A stretch of 64,000 nt of DNA, from positions 5,144,501-5,208,500 of the forward strand of contig NZ_CP126101.1 of assembly GCF_030123245.1 (NCBI RefSeq). The letters run 5' to 3'. Position numbers and translations under genes: made by a program. Of the stretch, positions 9,849-18,488 are shown piece after piece (within the stretch, counting starts at the first letter, position 1; every line of letters starts with the position of its first letter). The notes beneath the pieces are model-generated. The model was not told the origin of the DNA, ran no database searches, and saw only the letters and a list, made by a program, of their open reading frames with translations. This stretch comes from Lysinibacillus pakistanensis (lineage in GTDB: Bacteria; Bacillota; Bacilli; Bacillales_A; Planococcaceae).

Positions 9849-10319
9849 GTGGTGAAAAAGAGGTCCATTTTTTGGGTGTTAATTGGATTATTGTTTACGC
9901 AAACAGCTTGTAGCAACGGTGTAAGTATTCAACACGAAGAGAGAAACCCTGAAATTGTTATTTCAGAAAAAACGAAATTTGAAAATTTAAGAGTACTAGA
10001 ACTGGATGTTAATCACGAAGATAATAAAAAGGTTCTTAACGTCTTTGGAGATGAGTTAAAAGAGGGTATTTATGCTTACGATAATAAGAATAAAACTTAT
10101 ATTCTGATAAATTCAAACACTAAGAATTACACTGATTACTCATTTAAATATGATATGAAAAAGAAAATCCTAACCCTTTCTTATACAACTACAGAAGGAA
10201 GTATTACCAATAAAAAAACGCTATTCCTTATAGAAAGTAAAAAAAAGAATCAATTTGAGGAATTAAAACTGGTTAATAACGGAAATGATGATGGTTTTGT
10301 AGGAGTGTTTACTAATTAA
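9849..10319 (+). CDS. Small lipoprotein of unknown function
   Basis: A 156-residue predicted lipoprotein. A basic N-terminus (MVKKR), a hydrophobic core and the lipobox FTQTAC place the lipidated cysteine near residue 21. The mature part is charged and Lys/Asn-rich with no domain I recognise. GAAGGTG is eight bases before the GTG start; a second GTG directly follows and could also serve. It stands alone between two copies of the GGCTGGGACA repeat, which suggests it may have moved or been duplicated with them, although nothing proves this. Confidence 0.7.
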   Translation: MVKKRSIFWVLIGLLFTQTACSNGVSIQHEERNPEIVISEKTKFENLRVLELDVNHEDNKKVLNVFGDELKEGIYAYDNKNKTYILINSNTKNYTDYSFKYDMKKKILTLSYTTTEGSITNKKTLFLIESKKKNQFEELKLVNNGNDDGFVGVFTN

Positions 10320-10448
10320 AAAGGCCAATTATTTCTGTAGAGTTTGACATAATTGTCCATTTTTATAGAAGTTTTAAGGGACAGTTATTATTTTTAGAAA
10401 ATAGAGGTTGTGAACTGAATAACGTTCTGGAAATATTTCTATAATCAA

Positions 10449-10563
10449 CTGGGACATAACAGGTCAAAATCTTAAAAAGCACGAGAAATCAATTTAAAAA
10501 ACGTTGATTTCTCGCGTTTTTCTGGTTTGAAATATTGAAAGTTTACTTATGTCCCAGCCTCTA
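10449..10563. repeat. Intergenic element with GGCTGGGACA-type ends, copy 2
   Basis: CTGGGACATAA (10449-10459) is the inverted repeat of TTATGTCCCAG (10547-10557), and the right end continues as CCTCTA as in copy 1. The central hairpin CGAGAAATCAA (10482-10492) / TTGATTTCTCG (10504-10514) shares the GAGAAATC core with copy 1. The left outer bases have diverged. It is about 115 bp against 209 bp for copy 1. Confidence 0.72.
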
Positions 10564-10575
10564 ATACTTTTTTTA

Positions 10576-10995
10576 CTATTTATTTTCCTCATGACTAAAT
10601 TGCCATTCAATTCCGAATTTATCTGTAAGCGAGCCATAGCACTTACTCCAAAAAGTTTCTTGTAGCTCCATACTTACCTTGCCGCCATCCTTCAGATTTT
10701 CAAAGGCTTTACGCATCTTCTCTTCATCACTAGAAACAATAGCTAATGTAACATTGTTTCCACGTGTGAATGGCGATCCTGGGAATGTATCCGAGAACAT
10801 TACTGTACTATCAAAAATCGAAAGTCGTGTATGCATGACAAGATCTTTGGCTTCCTCTGGTAATTGATAATTGGGATTTTGAGGTGAATCTCCAAAGGTC
10901 ATAATTTCAGGCTTGTCCGTATTAAAAGCCTTCTCATAAAACGTTACAGCCTCCCGACAATTTCCATTAAAAATTAAATACACTTCTACTGCCAT
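10576..10995 (-). CDS. PhnB-like VOC-family protein
   Basis: A 140-residue protein of the PhnB / 3-demethylubiquinone-methyltransferase-like branch of the VOC superfamily. It begins MAVEVYLIFNGNCREAVTFY, the usual PhnB N-terminus (fold strand plus F-x-GNC-x-EA), and contains MFSDTFPG and the later FWSKCYGSLTDKFGIEWQ motif common to the family. The reaction is generally unknown for Bacillus members. The ATG at 10995 is preceded by AAAGGAGTG; an open frame upstream to 11061 lacks such a site. Its 3' end abuts the second repeat element. Confidence 0.82.
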   Translation of the reverse strand: MAVEVYLIFNGNCREAVTFYEKAFNTDKPEIMTFGDSPQNPNYQLPEEAKDLVMHTRLSIFDSTVMFSDTFPGSPFTRGNNVTLAIVSSDEEKMRKAFENLKDGGKVSMELQETFWSKCYGSLTDKFGIEWQFSHEENK

Positions 10996-11173
10996 CTCCA
11001 ACACTCCTTTGTCATTTTCTGAAACAATTCTATTGTACATGGATATCAAATAGTATGACAAATTTTAAATAAAATTGCTTATATAATAAACATCCATCCA
11101 CCAATATTACTTAAGTTATAGTATCGCTTTTATCACTTATTCTGCTGTTTTTCTATTTATTATGATAAAAGCT

Positions 11174-11202
11174 TTGACATTTACTCAAAAATCATGTAAA
11201 TT
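11174..11202 (+). promoter_or_regulatory. guaC promoter
   Basis: TTGACA (11174-11179), 17 bases and TAAATT (11197-11202) form a likely SigA promoter, about 60 bases before the guaC start at 11265. Confidence 0.6.
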
Positions 11203-11210
11203 ACCAAATG

Positions 11211-11247
11211 ACGAACAATTTAAAACAATTATTTAAAAATATTCGTA
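11211..11247 (+). promoter_or_regulatory. Possible PurR operator (inverted CGAA half-sites)
   Basis: ACGAACAAT (11211-11219) faces AATATTCGT (11239-11247), two inverted boxes resembling PurBox half-sites (CGAAC core) just after the predicted start of transcription. PurR controls guaC in Bacillus subtilis. The gap of 19 bases is slightly longer than usual, so the call is tentative. Confidence 0.35.
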
Positions 11248-11264
11248 TTTTAGGAGTGTATAGA

Positions 11265-12248
11265 ATGGATAACGTATTTGACTATGAGGATATTCAATTA
11301 ATTCCCGCAAAATGTATTGTAGAAAGTCGCTCTGAATGTGATACATCAATTACTTTAGGTGGACATACATTCAAACTTCCTGTTGTTCCTGCAAACATGC
11401 AAACAATTATCGACGAAAGTCTTGCTGTGAAGCTTGCTGAAAACGGTTACTTTTATATCATGCATCGTTTCAACCCTGAAACTCGAGCGGATTTCATTAA
11501 AGATATGCAAGCACGTGGACTTATCGCGTCCATTAGTGTTGGAGTAAAAGATGAAGAGTATTCATTTATAGAGGAGTTAGCTGCTGTTAATCTAGTTCCC
11601 GATTTTATTACAATTGACATTGCTCACGGTCATTCTAATGCTGTCATTCGTATGATTCAACACATCAAAAAATACTTACCCAATAGTTTTGTCATTGCTG
11701 GTAATGTTGGTACACCTGAAGCTGTACGTGAATTAGAAAATGCTGGCGCAGATGCTACAAAAGTTGGTATAGGACCAGGTAAAGTATGTATTACTAAAAT
11801 TAAAACAGGCTTTGGTACAGGTGGCTGGCAGTTAGCTGCATTACGCTGGTGCGCGAAGGCTGCTACAAAACCAATTATTGCGGATGGAGGAATCCGCACA
11901 CATGGTGATATTGCAAAATCAGTTCGCTTCGGCGCATCCATGGTTATGATTGGATCTTTATTTGCTGGCCATGAAGAATCACCTGGTGAAACAATCGAAA
12001 TTGACGGTAAAATTGTCAAAGAATACTTCGGTTCTGCCTCTGAATTCCAAAAAGGCGAACGCAAAAATGTGGAAGGCAAAAAAATGTACGTTGAACACAA
12101 GGGCAGCATCAAGGATACATTAATTGAAATGCAGCAAGACCTTCAATCCTCTATTTCCTATGCAGGTGGCAACAAGCTAGATGCCATTCGAAATGTAGAC
12201 TATGTTATTGTGAAAAACTCTATTTTTAACGGCGATAAAGTATATTAA
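11265..12248 (+). CDS. guaC: GMP reductase
   Basis: NADPH-dependent GMP reductase, converting GMP to IMP and ammonia in purine salvage. At 327 residues it matches the Bacillus enzyme. The IMPDH/GMPR barrel is clear: [17 protein letters not shown] at the start, the active-site loop [17 protein letters not shown] with the catalytic Cys, then the phosphate-binding [16 protein letters not shown] and [13 protein letters not shown]. No CBS domains are present, which separates it from IMP dehydrogenase. The frame is open upstream to 11208, but AGGAG before the ATG at 11265 and the family start favour the shorter form. A strong terminator follows at 12256-12283. Confidence 0.96.
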   Translation: MDNVFDYEDIQLIPAKCIVESRSECDTSITLGGHTFKLPVVPANMQTIIDESLAVKLAENGYFYIMHRFNPETRADFIKDMQARGLIASISVGVKDEEYSFIEELAAVNLVPDFITIDIAHGHSNAVIRMIQHIKKYLPNSFVIAGNVGTPEAVRELENAGADATKVGIGPGKVCITKIKTGFGTGGWQLAALRWCAKAATKPIIADGGIRTHGDIAKSVRFGASMVMIGSLFAGHEESPGETIEIDGKIVKEYFGSASEFQKGERKNVEGKKMYVEHKGSIKDTLIEMQQDLQSSISYAGGNKLDAIRNVDYVIVKNSIFNGDKVY

Positions 12249-12255
12249 TATTGCT

Positions 12256-12283
12256 AAAACCCAAACACTCTTGTTTGGGTTTT
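12256..12283 (+). terminator. guaC terminator
   Basis: AAAACCCAAACA (12256-12267) pairs with TGTTTGGGTTTT (12272-12283) around CTCT. Confidence 0.85.
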
Positions 12284-12301
12284 CGTCATTATAAAGCCTT
12301 T

Positions 12302-12790
12302 AGCCAGGCTGAATTTCCATTATTGCCTGAGCAATAATAGAGGCTACCAGAGCAGTTCCTTGAAGAACCTGAGCAGTTTTTTTGGGGAACCGAGCAAGTT
12401 TGGGGCCTACCTGAGCGCTTCTTTTGGGGAGCCGAGCAAATTTGGGTCCTACCTGAGCGCTTCTTCTGGGGAACCGAGCTGTTTTGGGCACTACCTGAGC
12501 GCTTCTTCTGGCGAGCCGAGCAAGTTTAAGCACTACCTGAGCGCTTCTTCTGGGGAGCCGAGCAAGTTTGAGCACTACCTGAGCGCTTCTTCTGGGGAAC
12601 CGAGCTTTTTTCAGCCTTACCTGAGCGATTGATCTAGGGAGCCGAGCTTTTTTCAGCCTTACCAGAGTGCTTCTTCTAGGGGAACCAAGTAGTTTTTCGC
12701 CTCACACGAGTTGTTCTTCCTTAAACAGAGCAGTTTGTACCTCACCAATTATTTTTGACACTCAACTAAGCAATTTTCAGGGTCACCAAT
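12302..12790. repeat. Long array of 21-bp period repeats (partly 42-bp higher-order units)
   Basis: A GAGC-type core recurs every 21 bases: 12329, 12350, 12371, 12392, 12413, 12434, 12455 and on to 12665, then with small slips (12687, 12708, 12728, 12747, 12768). The unit is roughly ACCTGAGCRNTT plus nine variable bases. The middle (12367-12703) is homogenised into eight 42-bp units that pair a CTGAGCGCTTCTT half with a CCGAGCAAGTTT half. The flanks are more decayed. The array lies between guaC and a chemoreceptor gene. Because 21 and 42 are multiples of three, both strands stay open, but no ribosome site supports a protein. Confidence 0.85.
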
Positions 12791-12946
12791 CCCCCAGTCA
12801 TCATAAAAGAATATAACATTGCCCTTATTTTAAAATATTATCATTTAATTTTCGGAATTTTCTATTTTATTGAAATCCTTTGTATTATAATTAAATTAAG
12901 GAATTGTAAAACTTTGTATAAGTAGACAGGAACGGAGGTTGTGCCC

Positions 12947-14680
12947 ATGATGAAGTCAGTCCGTAACAAACTTGTCACATTAGCCATTATCGTCATTTTG
13001 ATTCCTACAACTTTAGTTGGTACGGTAAATTACTTTGTGGCAAAAAGCGAAATTGATGAGGTAGGTAGACAAAGTCTAAAGAATGGGACGTTGGGGATAC
13101 TTGAAGTAATAGCTCAATTAGATGAGCAAGTTCAGCAAGGGAAGCTTACATTAACCGAGGCTCAGGAGCGTGCTAGGACACAAATAGTAGGCAAAAAAAC
13201 AGAGGATAATAAAAGATCTATAGATAACCCCATTAAATACGGTGAAAATTTCTATTTTTATGCCTTTAAAGCTGATGGAACAGTTGAAACTCACCCATCC
13301 CTTGAAGGGCAAAATATCTCAGACCTACAGACAACGGATGGTCGCTATTTTGTACGTGAAATGATAGATGAGGCTAAAGCAGGTGGGGGGTATGTCCGTT
13401 ATGACTGGGCATTGCCATCAAACCCAGATGTTGTTGCTCCTAAAATTACTTATGTAGCTACGGACAAGCATTGGGGATGGATTATCGCTGCTGGTACTTA
13501 TGAAATGGATTTTAATGCAGGTACTAAAAATGTCCTTTACTACACAGTTGTTATGACTTTCCTTGCAACAATCATTGGCGTTGCCCTATATTGGTTCTTC
13601 TCTGGCAGAATGACTTCGTACATACGCCGAATTATGGTGATGACCTCTGATATTGCTAAAGGGAAATTAACAGGCGAGGATATTCCTATAACTACAAAAG
13701 ATGAATTAGGAATACTGGCTAGCAATGTAAATAATATGAAACACAGCTTAAATGAAATGGTTGATAACACGAAAGACAGTGCAGGCAAAATGAGAATTTC
13801 ATCAGAAATGCTTAGCGCTATTACTGAAGAAACAACCGCTTCTGCCGATGAAATCCATCAGGCTATTACTGAAATATCGAAAGGAGCTGTCATTCAGGCA
13901 GAAGAAGCCGAAATGGCCATAAGCAAGGTTGAAAAATTGTCTTCTCTTATTTCAAATGCAACTGAAAAATATGCTGAAATTACGGAGGATATGAATAACA
14001 TTAATAACTCACAGGAAAATGGTAGACAAAAGGTCGAAATATTACAGCAAAATTCACATGAATTTACACAAGTCATTGAAGAACTGAGATCAAACTTCTC
14101 GAGCTTAACAGGACAAATGGAGGAAATTCATAATGTTGTACAAACGATCACCTCCATCTCTGAACAGACTAATCTTTTAGCCTTAAATGCAAGTATAGAA
14201 GCAGCACGAGCAGGTGAACATGGAAAAGGTTTTGCCGTTGTAGCAGAAGAAGTTCGCAATTTATCAGAGGATACGAATGAGGCAACTAATCGTGTAAGAA
14301 ATTTATTAAAACGTATCGAAATAGATACTGCTAGTTCAGACTCTAAGATGATGCACACCCTTCAGCTTTCACAGGGACAAGCCACTTCCATAAGTGAGGT
14401 AAAAAATGCTTTTACATTGTTAGCTGATTCCATCCAGGGCATTACTGCACATCTTGTGTCCCTTGATCAGGGTATGAGTGAAATGGCCGAAAATCGTTTA
14501 ATTGTCATTAATGCCATTAATGAAATAGCAAGTGTGGCTACTGAATCTGCAGCAGCTACCGAGCAAATCAATGCTTCCATTGATGAACAGAAATCAGCGG
14601 TCACTTCTATTATGCATTCCTCAGTCGAGCTTCACTCAGAAGCAGAACGTATGCACGAATTAGTAGATCGTTTTACATGA
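12947..14680 (+). CDS. Methyl-accepting chemotaxis protein (single Cache type)
   Basis: A 577-residue chemoreceptor of a different class from the pair at 5-9 kb. TM1 is near residues 8-28, followed by a single-Cache sensor (sCache_2/DUF-type; [20 protein letters not shown] and [14 protein letters not shown] are characteristic). TM2 lies near 190-212, HAMP near 213-265 and a signalling domain has the tip [20 protein letters not shown]. It has no C-terminal CheR-tethering tail. GGAGG lies eight bases before the ATG at 12947; the in-frame GTG at 12941 is too close to that site. It follows the 21-bp repeat array directly, so its promoter must lie in 12790-12930. Confidence 0.92.
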   Translation: MMKSVRNKLVTLAIIVILIPTTLVGTVNYFVAKSEIDEVGRQSLKNGTLGILEVIAQLDEQVQQGKLTLTEAQERARTQIVGKKTEDNKRSIDNPIKYGENFYFYAFKADGTVETHPSLEGQNISDLQTTDGRYFVREMIDEAKAGGGYVRYDWALPSNPDVVAPKITYVATDKHWGWIIAAGTYEMDFNAGTKNVLYYTVVMTFLATIIGVALYWFFSGRMTSYIRRIMVMTSDIAKGKLTGEDIPITTKDELGILASNVNNMKHSLNEMVDNTKDSAGKMRISSEMLSAITEETTASADEIHQAITEISKGAVIQAEEAEMAISKVEKLSSLISNATEKYAEITEDMNNINNSQENGRQKVEILQQNSHEFTQVIEELRSNFSSLTGQMEEIHNVVQTITSISEQTNLLALNASIEAARAGEHGKGFAVVAEEVRNLSEDTNEATNRVRNLLKRIEIDTASSDSKMMHTLQLSQGQATSISEVKNAFTLLADSIQGITAHLVSLDQGMSEMAENRLIVINAINEIASVATESAAATEQINASIDEQKSAVTSIMHSSVELHSEAERMHELVDRFT

Positions 14681-14684
14681 TATT

Positions 14685-14718
14685 AAAATCCCCTACAGTC
14701 TAAGCTATAGGGGATTTT
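14685..14718. terminator. Bidirectional terminator
   Basis: AAAATCCCCTA pairs with TAGGGGATTTT between convergent genes ending at 14680 and 14758. Confidence 0.8.
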
Positions 14719-14757
14719 ATAATTACATTTAAGCATAATTATATAAATCTTAGAGAA

Positions 14758-14982
14758 TTACAGTTTATTAATTACACCGTGTAAAGTTTCCTTTAATTCT
14801 GCATCATGGTCAGAAAGTTCTACAAGGTTTCCTAAACGTTCACGTAGCACAGGGCGTTCAATTACTAGCTTTTCATCAAGTACTTGTACTAGTAACTCAA
14901 TAATAAGACGATCGCGAACATTTAACGCTTCTTCTAAACGTTCTGGTGTAATTTTTGCATTTGAATTTGCAGCTTTTGCCAT
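14758..14982 (-). CDS. Small conserved-type protein, function unknown
   Basis: A 74-residue, strongly charged, helical protein (ITPERLEEALNVRDRLIIELL) with heptad-like leucines and no membrane segment or cysteine. AAAGGGG is present upstream of the ATG. It is transcribed toward the chemoreceptor gene and shares the terminator at 14685-14718. The codon usage, ribosome site and own terminator support a real gene. No family name comes to mind. Confidence 0.7.
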   Translation of the reverse strand: MAKAANSNAKITPERLEEALNVRDRLIIELLVQVLDEKLVIERPVLRERLGNLVELSDHDAELKETLHGVINKL

Positions 14983-15194
14983 TTTAAAAACCCCTTTTAT
15001 AATTTATATTCATGCACATCTATTTTAGCATACCGCTAAATTAATTTGAAAACATTCTTTCAATAAAATATACCAAAACTTTACAAAAATGTATAAAGAC
15101 ATTAACGATTAAATGTTATATTCAAATCATAATCGCCAGACGATCAACCATATAATTATGTTATATCGTCTCTTATAATGATTGGAGGAATTAG

Positions 15195-15650
15195 ATGGAT
15201 CAAAACAACTCAACCTATCAACAACTAATTAAGGCTGTGCCAAAGTCTTTACAATTGTTTCTTAATGTTTGTCTCATACTTCTTGCGCTTATATTATCCT
15301 TCCTACTTTTTAAAGAACTGATCGAATTCCTTAAAATTATCATTTTCTCTAAGGATAAAGGCGACTATAAGCTTTTCCTCGCAAATATTCTTCTATTCTT
15401 TTTATATTTTGAATTCATCACAATGATTGTTAAATATTTTAAGGAGGACTATCATTTCCCTCTCCGATACTTTATATATATTGGTATTACAGCCATGATT
15501 CGATTAATTATTGTTGAGCATGACCACCCCATCAATACCTTAATTTATTCACTTATTATTTTAATATTAATTATAAGCTATTTTATTATTAACATTACAC
15601 CACTGGAACGACCAGTACGTTCTACCCTCTTTATGAAAAAAGAAAAATAG
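15195..15650 (+). CDS. psiE: PsiE-family membrane protein
   Basis: A 151-residue integral membrane protein of the phosphate-starvation-inducible PsiE family. Four hydrophobic segments are visible (about 22-42, 58-78, 90-107 and 113-135). The conserved loop HFPLRYFIYIGITAMIRLII, typical of PsiE, sits near residues 92-111. GGAGG precedes the ATG with good spacing. The cellular role is not established even in Escherichia coli. No Pho box was recognised upstream. It stands as a single gene. Confidence 0.85.
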   Translation: MDQNNSTYQQLIKAVPKSLQLFLNVCLILLALILSFLLFKELIEFLKIIIFSKDKGDYKLFLANILLFFLYFEFITMIVKYFKEDYHFPLRYFIYIGITAMIRLIIVEHDHPINTLIYSLIILILIISYFIINITPLERPVRSTLFMKKEK

Positions 15651-15680
15651 TACGCATGGGGATGCCCACCTATGGCTTCC

Positions 15681-16937
15681 CTAAAATGCTGTAATACACA
15701 TCGGTTTATCATAAACATAGAAGAGTTGATGTAATTTCTGAATATATTGCTCATTACTAATCTTCACCTTACTGAGCATAAATAGCTCTTGTACTGTAAC
15801 AACTCCCATAGCTAGAGAGGAAAGTTCTGCAATATCTATTATCATCTCCACGTCGCATTTATGATTGTCTACTATTGTCATATTGCCATCAACTGTTTTC
15901 ATAACGATTTGCTGATTATTTTCTGGGAGTAAAGAATCCTCTACAGTAAGCTTAAATGTTAAAGTTTGATTATTGAAATTATGTGTTTTTAACTCCTCAA
16001 AAAAGCCTCTGGCATTGATAATACGATACATCAAGCCAACTCCTGACACAGTGCTTGCATGATAGACACTTGGGATTAAATGATTCGATCCATTTCTTAC
16101 ATCTCCTAAAAAGAAATGAATATTTTCTTCTTGGGTGTTCCATTCAATTCGAGCAACCTGATCGGCTTGGCTATTTAAAAATGTGCTAAGTTCTAATAAT
16201 GCCTCTGGTGTTTCATAAATCAACTCTTTAATAACTAAATTGTTAAGCAGGAAATTCGTATCACTTTGTTTAGTAAAGGAAAATACTATATAACCTTGAA
16301 TGGTATCTCCTTTTTCAACAGCAATCACATAATTTTGAGGATTTTTAAATATTGCTGCGAGCTCCGATTCGGTTTTTAAAAACATACCATGCCTTTTCAT
16401 TGTAACTCTTTTATAGCAATCTGCTAATTTATGCTGATCCTGCACTGTTAAATACTTAAGATGCTTTTTGGTTGGACCTTTCGGAAAGCTGGAAGGCTCT
16501 ACTAAGTATTGATGTACTTTAGGTCCATAGCCAAAGCCCATTTTTTTATAAAAATCAGGTCTAAAAGGATATAATGCTACAAAGTGTACTTGTTTTTCTA
16601 AAAATACTTTAAAAAAGTGTTCTATTAATTCCTTAGCAATCCTCTCTTTTTTGCGAAGTAAATCGACCGCAACTAAACCAACCCCTCCAACTGGAATTAT
16701 TTTAGAAAGTAGATTCATTTCAAAATCATGAAGTCTCATACCACCAACCAGTTTATTTTCTTCCCATAATCCATAATAATGAATAGCTTCATCATTGTTT
16801 TGATTATGGATAAAAAGTGCCTTTAATTGTTCTTTTGTTGGCTGTGAGCAGTCCAGCATTCCCGGATAAGCACCAATTACAATGTCGACAAATTGCAAAA
16901 AATCTTCTTCATCCCATAATTTATCTACCACTCGCAT
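15681..16937 (-). CDS. GNAT N-acetyltransferase, Eis-like
   Basis: A 418-residue enhanced-intracellular-survival (Eis) type acetyltransferase. These fuse two GNAT lobes and a C-terminal sterol-carrier-like domain and acetylate amines such as aminoglycosides or lysines. The N-terminal lobe has the acetyl-CoA region VGLVAVDLLRKKERIAKELI near residues 85-105 and ALYPFRPDFYKKMGFGYG after it, the classic Eis segment. The C-terminal third has SCP2-like strands, and the chain ends in CITAF, giving the free C-terminal carboxylate used as catalytic base in Eis proteins. The ATG at 16937 follows AAAGGGGG; upstream in-frame ATGs at 16955 and 16943 are less well placed. The substrate is unknown. Confidence 0.85.
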   Translation of the reverse strand: MRVVDKLWDEEDFLQFVDIVIGAYPGMLDCSQPTKEQLKALFIHNQNNDEAIHYYGLWEENKLVGGMRLHDFEMNLLSKIIPVGGVGLVAVDLLRKKERIAKELIEHFFKVFLEKQVHFVALYPFRPDFYKKMGFGYGPKVHQYLVEPSSFPKGPTKKHLKYLTVQDQHKLADCYKRVTMKRHGMFLKTESELAAIFKNPQNYVIAVEKGDTIQGYIVFSFTKQSDTNFLLNNLVIKELIYETPEALLELSTFLNSQADQVARIEWNTQEENIHFFLGDVRNGSNHLIPSVYHASTVSGVGLMYRIINARGFFEELKTHNFNNQTLTFKLTVEDSLLPENNQQIVMKTVDGNMTIVDNHKCDVEMIIDIAELSSLAMGVVTVQELFMLSKVKISNEQYIQKLHQLFYVYDKPMCITAF

Positions 16938-17065
16938 ATTCATCCCCCTTTTCATTTATTGCAATTTAAAAAATTGTTCATAATCATATTTTTCACATTA
17001 ATTTTAACTTTCGATAATAACATATATTACCACGAGTTAAAATAATACTGTATGATGACAGTGAG

Positions 17066-17164
17066 ATGATCTAAGCTGGGCATCCTGCCGGGATCATTTC
17101 TCCATTATTCACCTTCCTGAAAAAGTCAATGCGTCCGGATTTTGAATTGTGCCTGCACAATTCA
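17066..17164 (+). other. Structured leader upstream of the HAAS-domain gene
   Basis: Two clear stems lie in the 150 bases before the gene at 17221. ATGATC (17066-17071) / GATCAT (17092-17097) encloses GGCA (17079-17082) / TGCC (17086-17089). TGAATTGTG (17143-17151) pairs with CACAATTCA (17156-17164) around CCTG. Neither is followed by a T-run. The segment between is G+C-richer than the surroundings (GCGTCCGGA). It could be an mRNA leader element or an operator region; I do not recognise a riboswitch class. Confidence 0.4.
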
Positions 17165-17220
17165 TTCCTTCTAAAATCTGTTGAATGAGATAAATAATTT
17201 ATTGAAGGGAGACACTTAGA

Positions 17221-18234
17221 ATGGATTTAATTGATGTCTATATTCATGAAGTTACAAAAAGGATAAGCAAAACGAAACGGGATGAAATTAGTTCTAAGCT
17301 AAAATCTACCATCGAGAAAATGTTACCTGAAGATTATACAGAATCAGATGTAAAGGAAGTTCTTATAAAGCTAGGAAATCCTATTGAGGTCGCAGCAAGT
17401 TACAGGGATTCACCAAACTTTTTAATTGGCCCACAAATATTTGACACGTATATTCGGACAATAAAATTAATCGTCCCTTGGGCCATACTTATTACTGTAA
17501 TCGTTCATGTGGTAGAAAATATTGTACGCTACAGCGGAGAAGATGCCCTTTTATCTACTGTGATTAATGCTTTTTCTATCACTATGGTAAATGTTATCAC
17601 AGTGATATTACACGTGCTGTTCTGGATTACAGTTTCTTTTATTATAATTGAACGCTCAGGTAGTGATGTTCCAATACCTTTTATAAAAAAACAAAAGCCT
17701 TGGACTCCAGATGATTTATTAAATAGTAAAGTTATCCCAAAAGATAAAACTATATCACTTCCTGATATTATTTTTAGCTTAATAGGTATTACCGTTTTTT
17801 CGTTTATCTATTTTAATGCAAATCACCTTTTAGGAATCTACTCTTCGCACGATAGAGGTGGATTGAAATTTGTTATGCCTATATTCAACCAAAATGTGTT
17901 ACTGTCCTTTGCGCCGGTCGTTTTGATATGTATAGCTTTAAGCATAGCTTTAGCATTATTTAAATTAAAAGCGGGTCAATGGACTTTTCTAATTGCTGTC
18001 CTAAATGCTGTCCTTCAATGTTTAGGGACCATTGTCTTTATTCTTATGGTTAATCGACCTGATTTCATACACAGTGCAGCTTTACCCTATATAGCTGCAA
18101 TTACAGATACAACCTCTGCTAAGGTTTTGTTTGCTATAGATCGCATATTACTAGTCACTGTTGCTATTACCATCATAGCCAATGTAGTTGATATTTATGG
18201 CGGCTTTAAAAAGGCACGAATTCAGCAGGATTAG
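17221..18234 (+). CDS. HAAS-domain multi-pass membrane protein
   Basis: A 337-residue protein beginning with a HAAS signalling-type helical domain (about 1-75: VTKRISKTKRDEISSKLKST and VKEVLIKLGNPIEVAASY), followed by about six membrane segments. HAAS domains usually occur in proteins encoded next to PadR-type regulators. Here no PadR gene adjoins, but a complete PadR-HAAS operon lies at 28444-29842. AAGGGAG precedes the ATG. Function is unknown; a sensor or partner of an ABC exporter would fit relatives. Confidence 0.75.
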   Translation: MDLIDVYIHEVTKRISKTKRDEISSKLKSTIEKMLPEDYTESDVKEVLIKLGNPIEVAASYRDSPNFLIGPQIFDTYIRTIKLIVPWAILITVIVHVVENIVRYSGEDALLSTVINAFSITMVNVITVILHVLFWITVSFIIIERSGSDVPIPFIKKQKPWTPDDLLNSKVIPKDKTISLPDIIFSLIGITVFSFIYFNANHLLGIYSSHDRGGLKFVMPIFNQNVLLSFAPVVLICIALSIALALFKLKAGQWTFLIAVLNAVLQCLGTIVFILMVNRPDFIHSAALPYIAAITDTTSAKVLFAIDRILLVTVAITIIANVVDIYGGFKKARIQQD

Positions 18235-18488
18235 ACATATTGCTATTTGAAGTACATGAACTATACACCTATTTATTCACTAAAGGCGGCTTTTTTTAGT
18301 ACGCTCCTTTCATTGTTTCTCTTACAATATTTTATGAATAACCAAGACTTAATACCTAGTAAAATACTCCTTCTAAAACACAAAAATACCATTATTCTCT
18401 ATTGTTTTGTATAATAATGTAGTTGAGAGTTTTTAAATACACATATATTAATAATCTGCGCAACAGTACAGAATAAGGGGAAATAGTT

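Noticed and set aside
9271..10563. Composite transposon formed by the two GGCTGGGACA elements around the lipoprotein gene
   Set aside because: No transposase, different element lengths and no visible target duplications; left as a repeat family only.
12300..12632. Open frames on both strands in the 21-bp repeat array that would encode 14-residue repeat proteins
   Set aside because: The repeat length is a multiple of three, which keeps both strands open. Neither frame has a ribosome site or a convincing start, so noncoding DNA is the simpler reading.
12302..12790. Possible CRISPR array
   Set aside because: The units are contiguous with no unique spacers of constant size and no cas gene is near; it is a tandem array.
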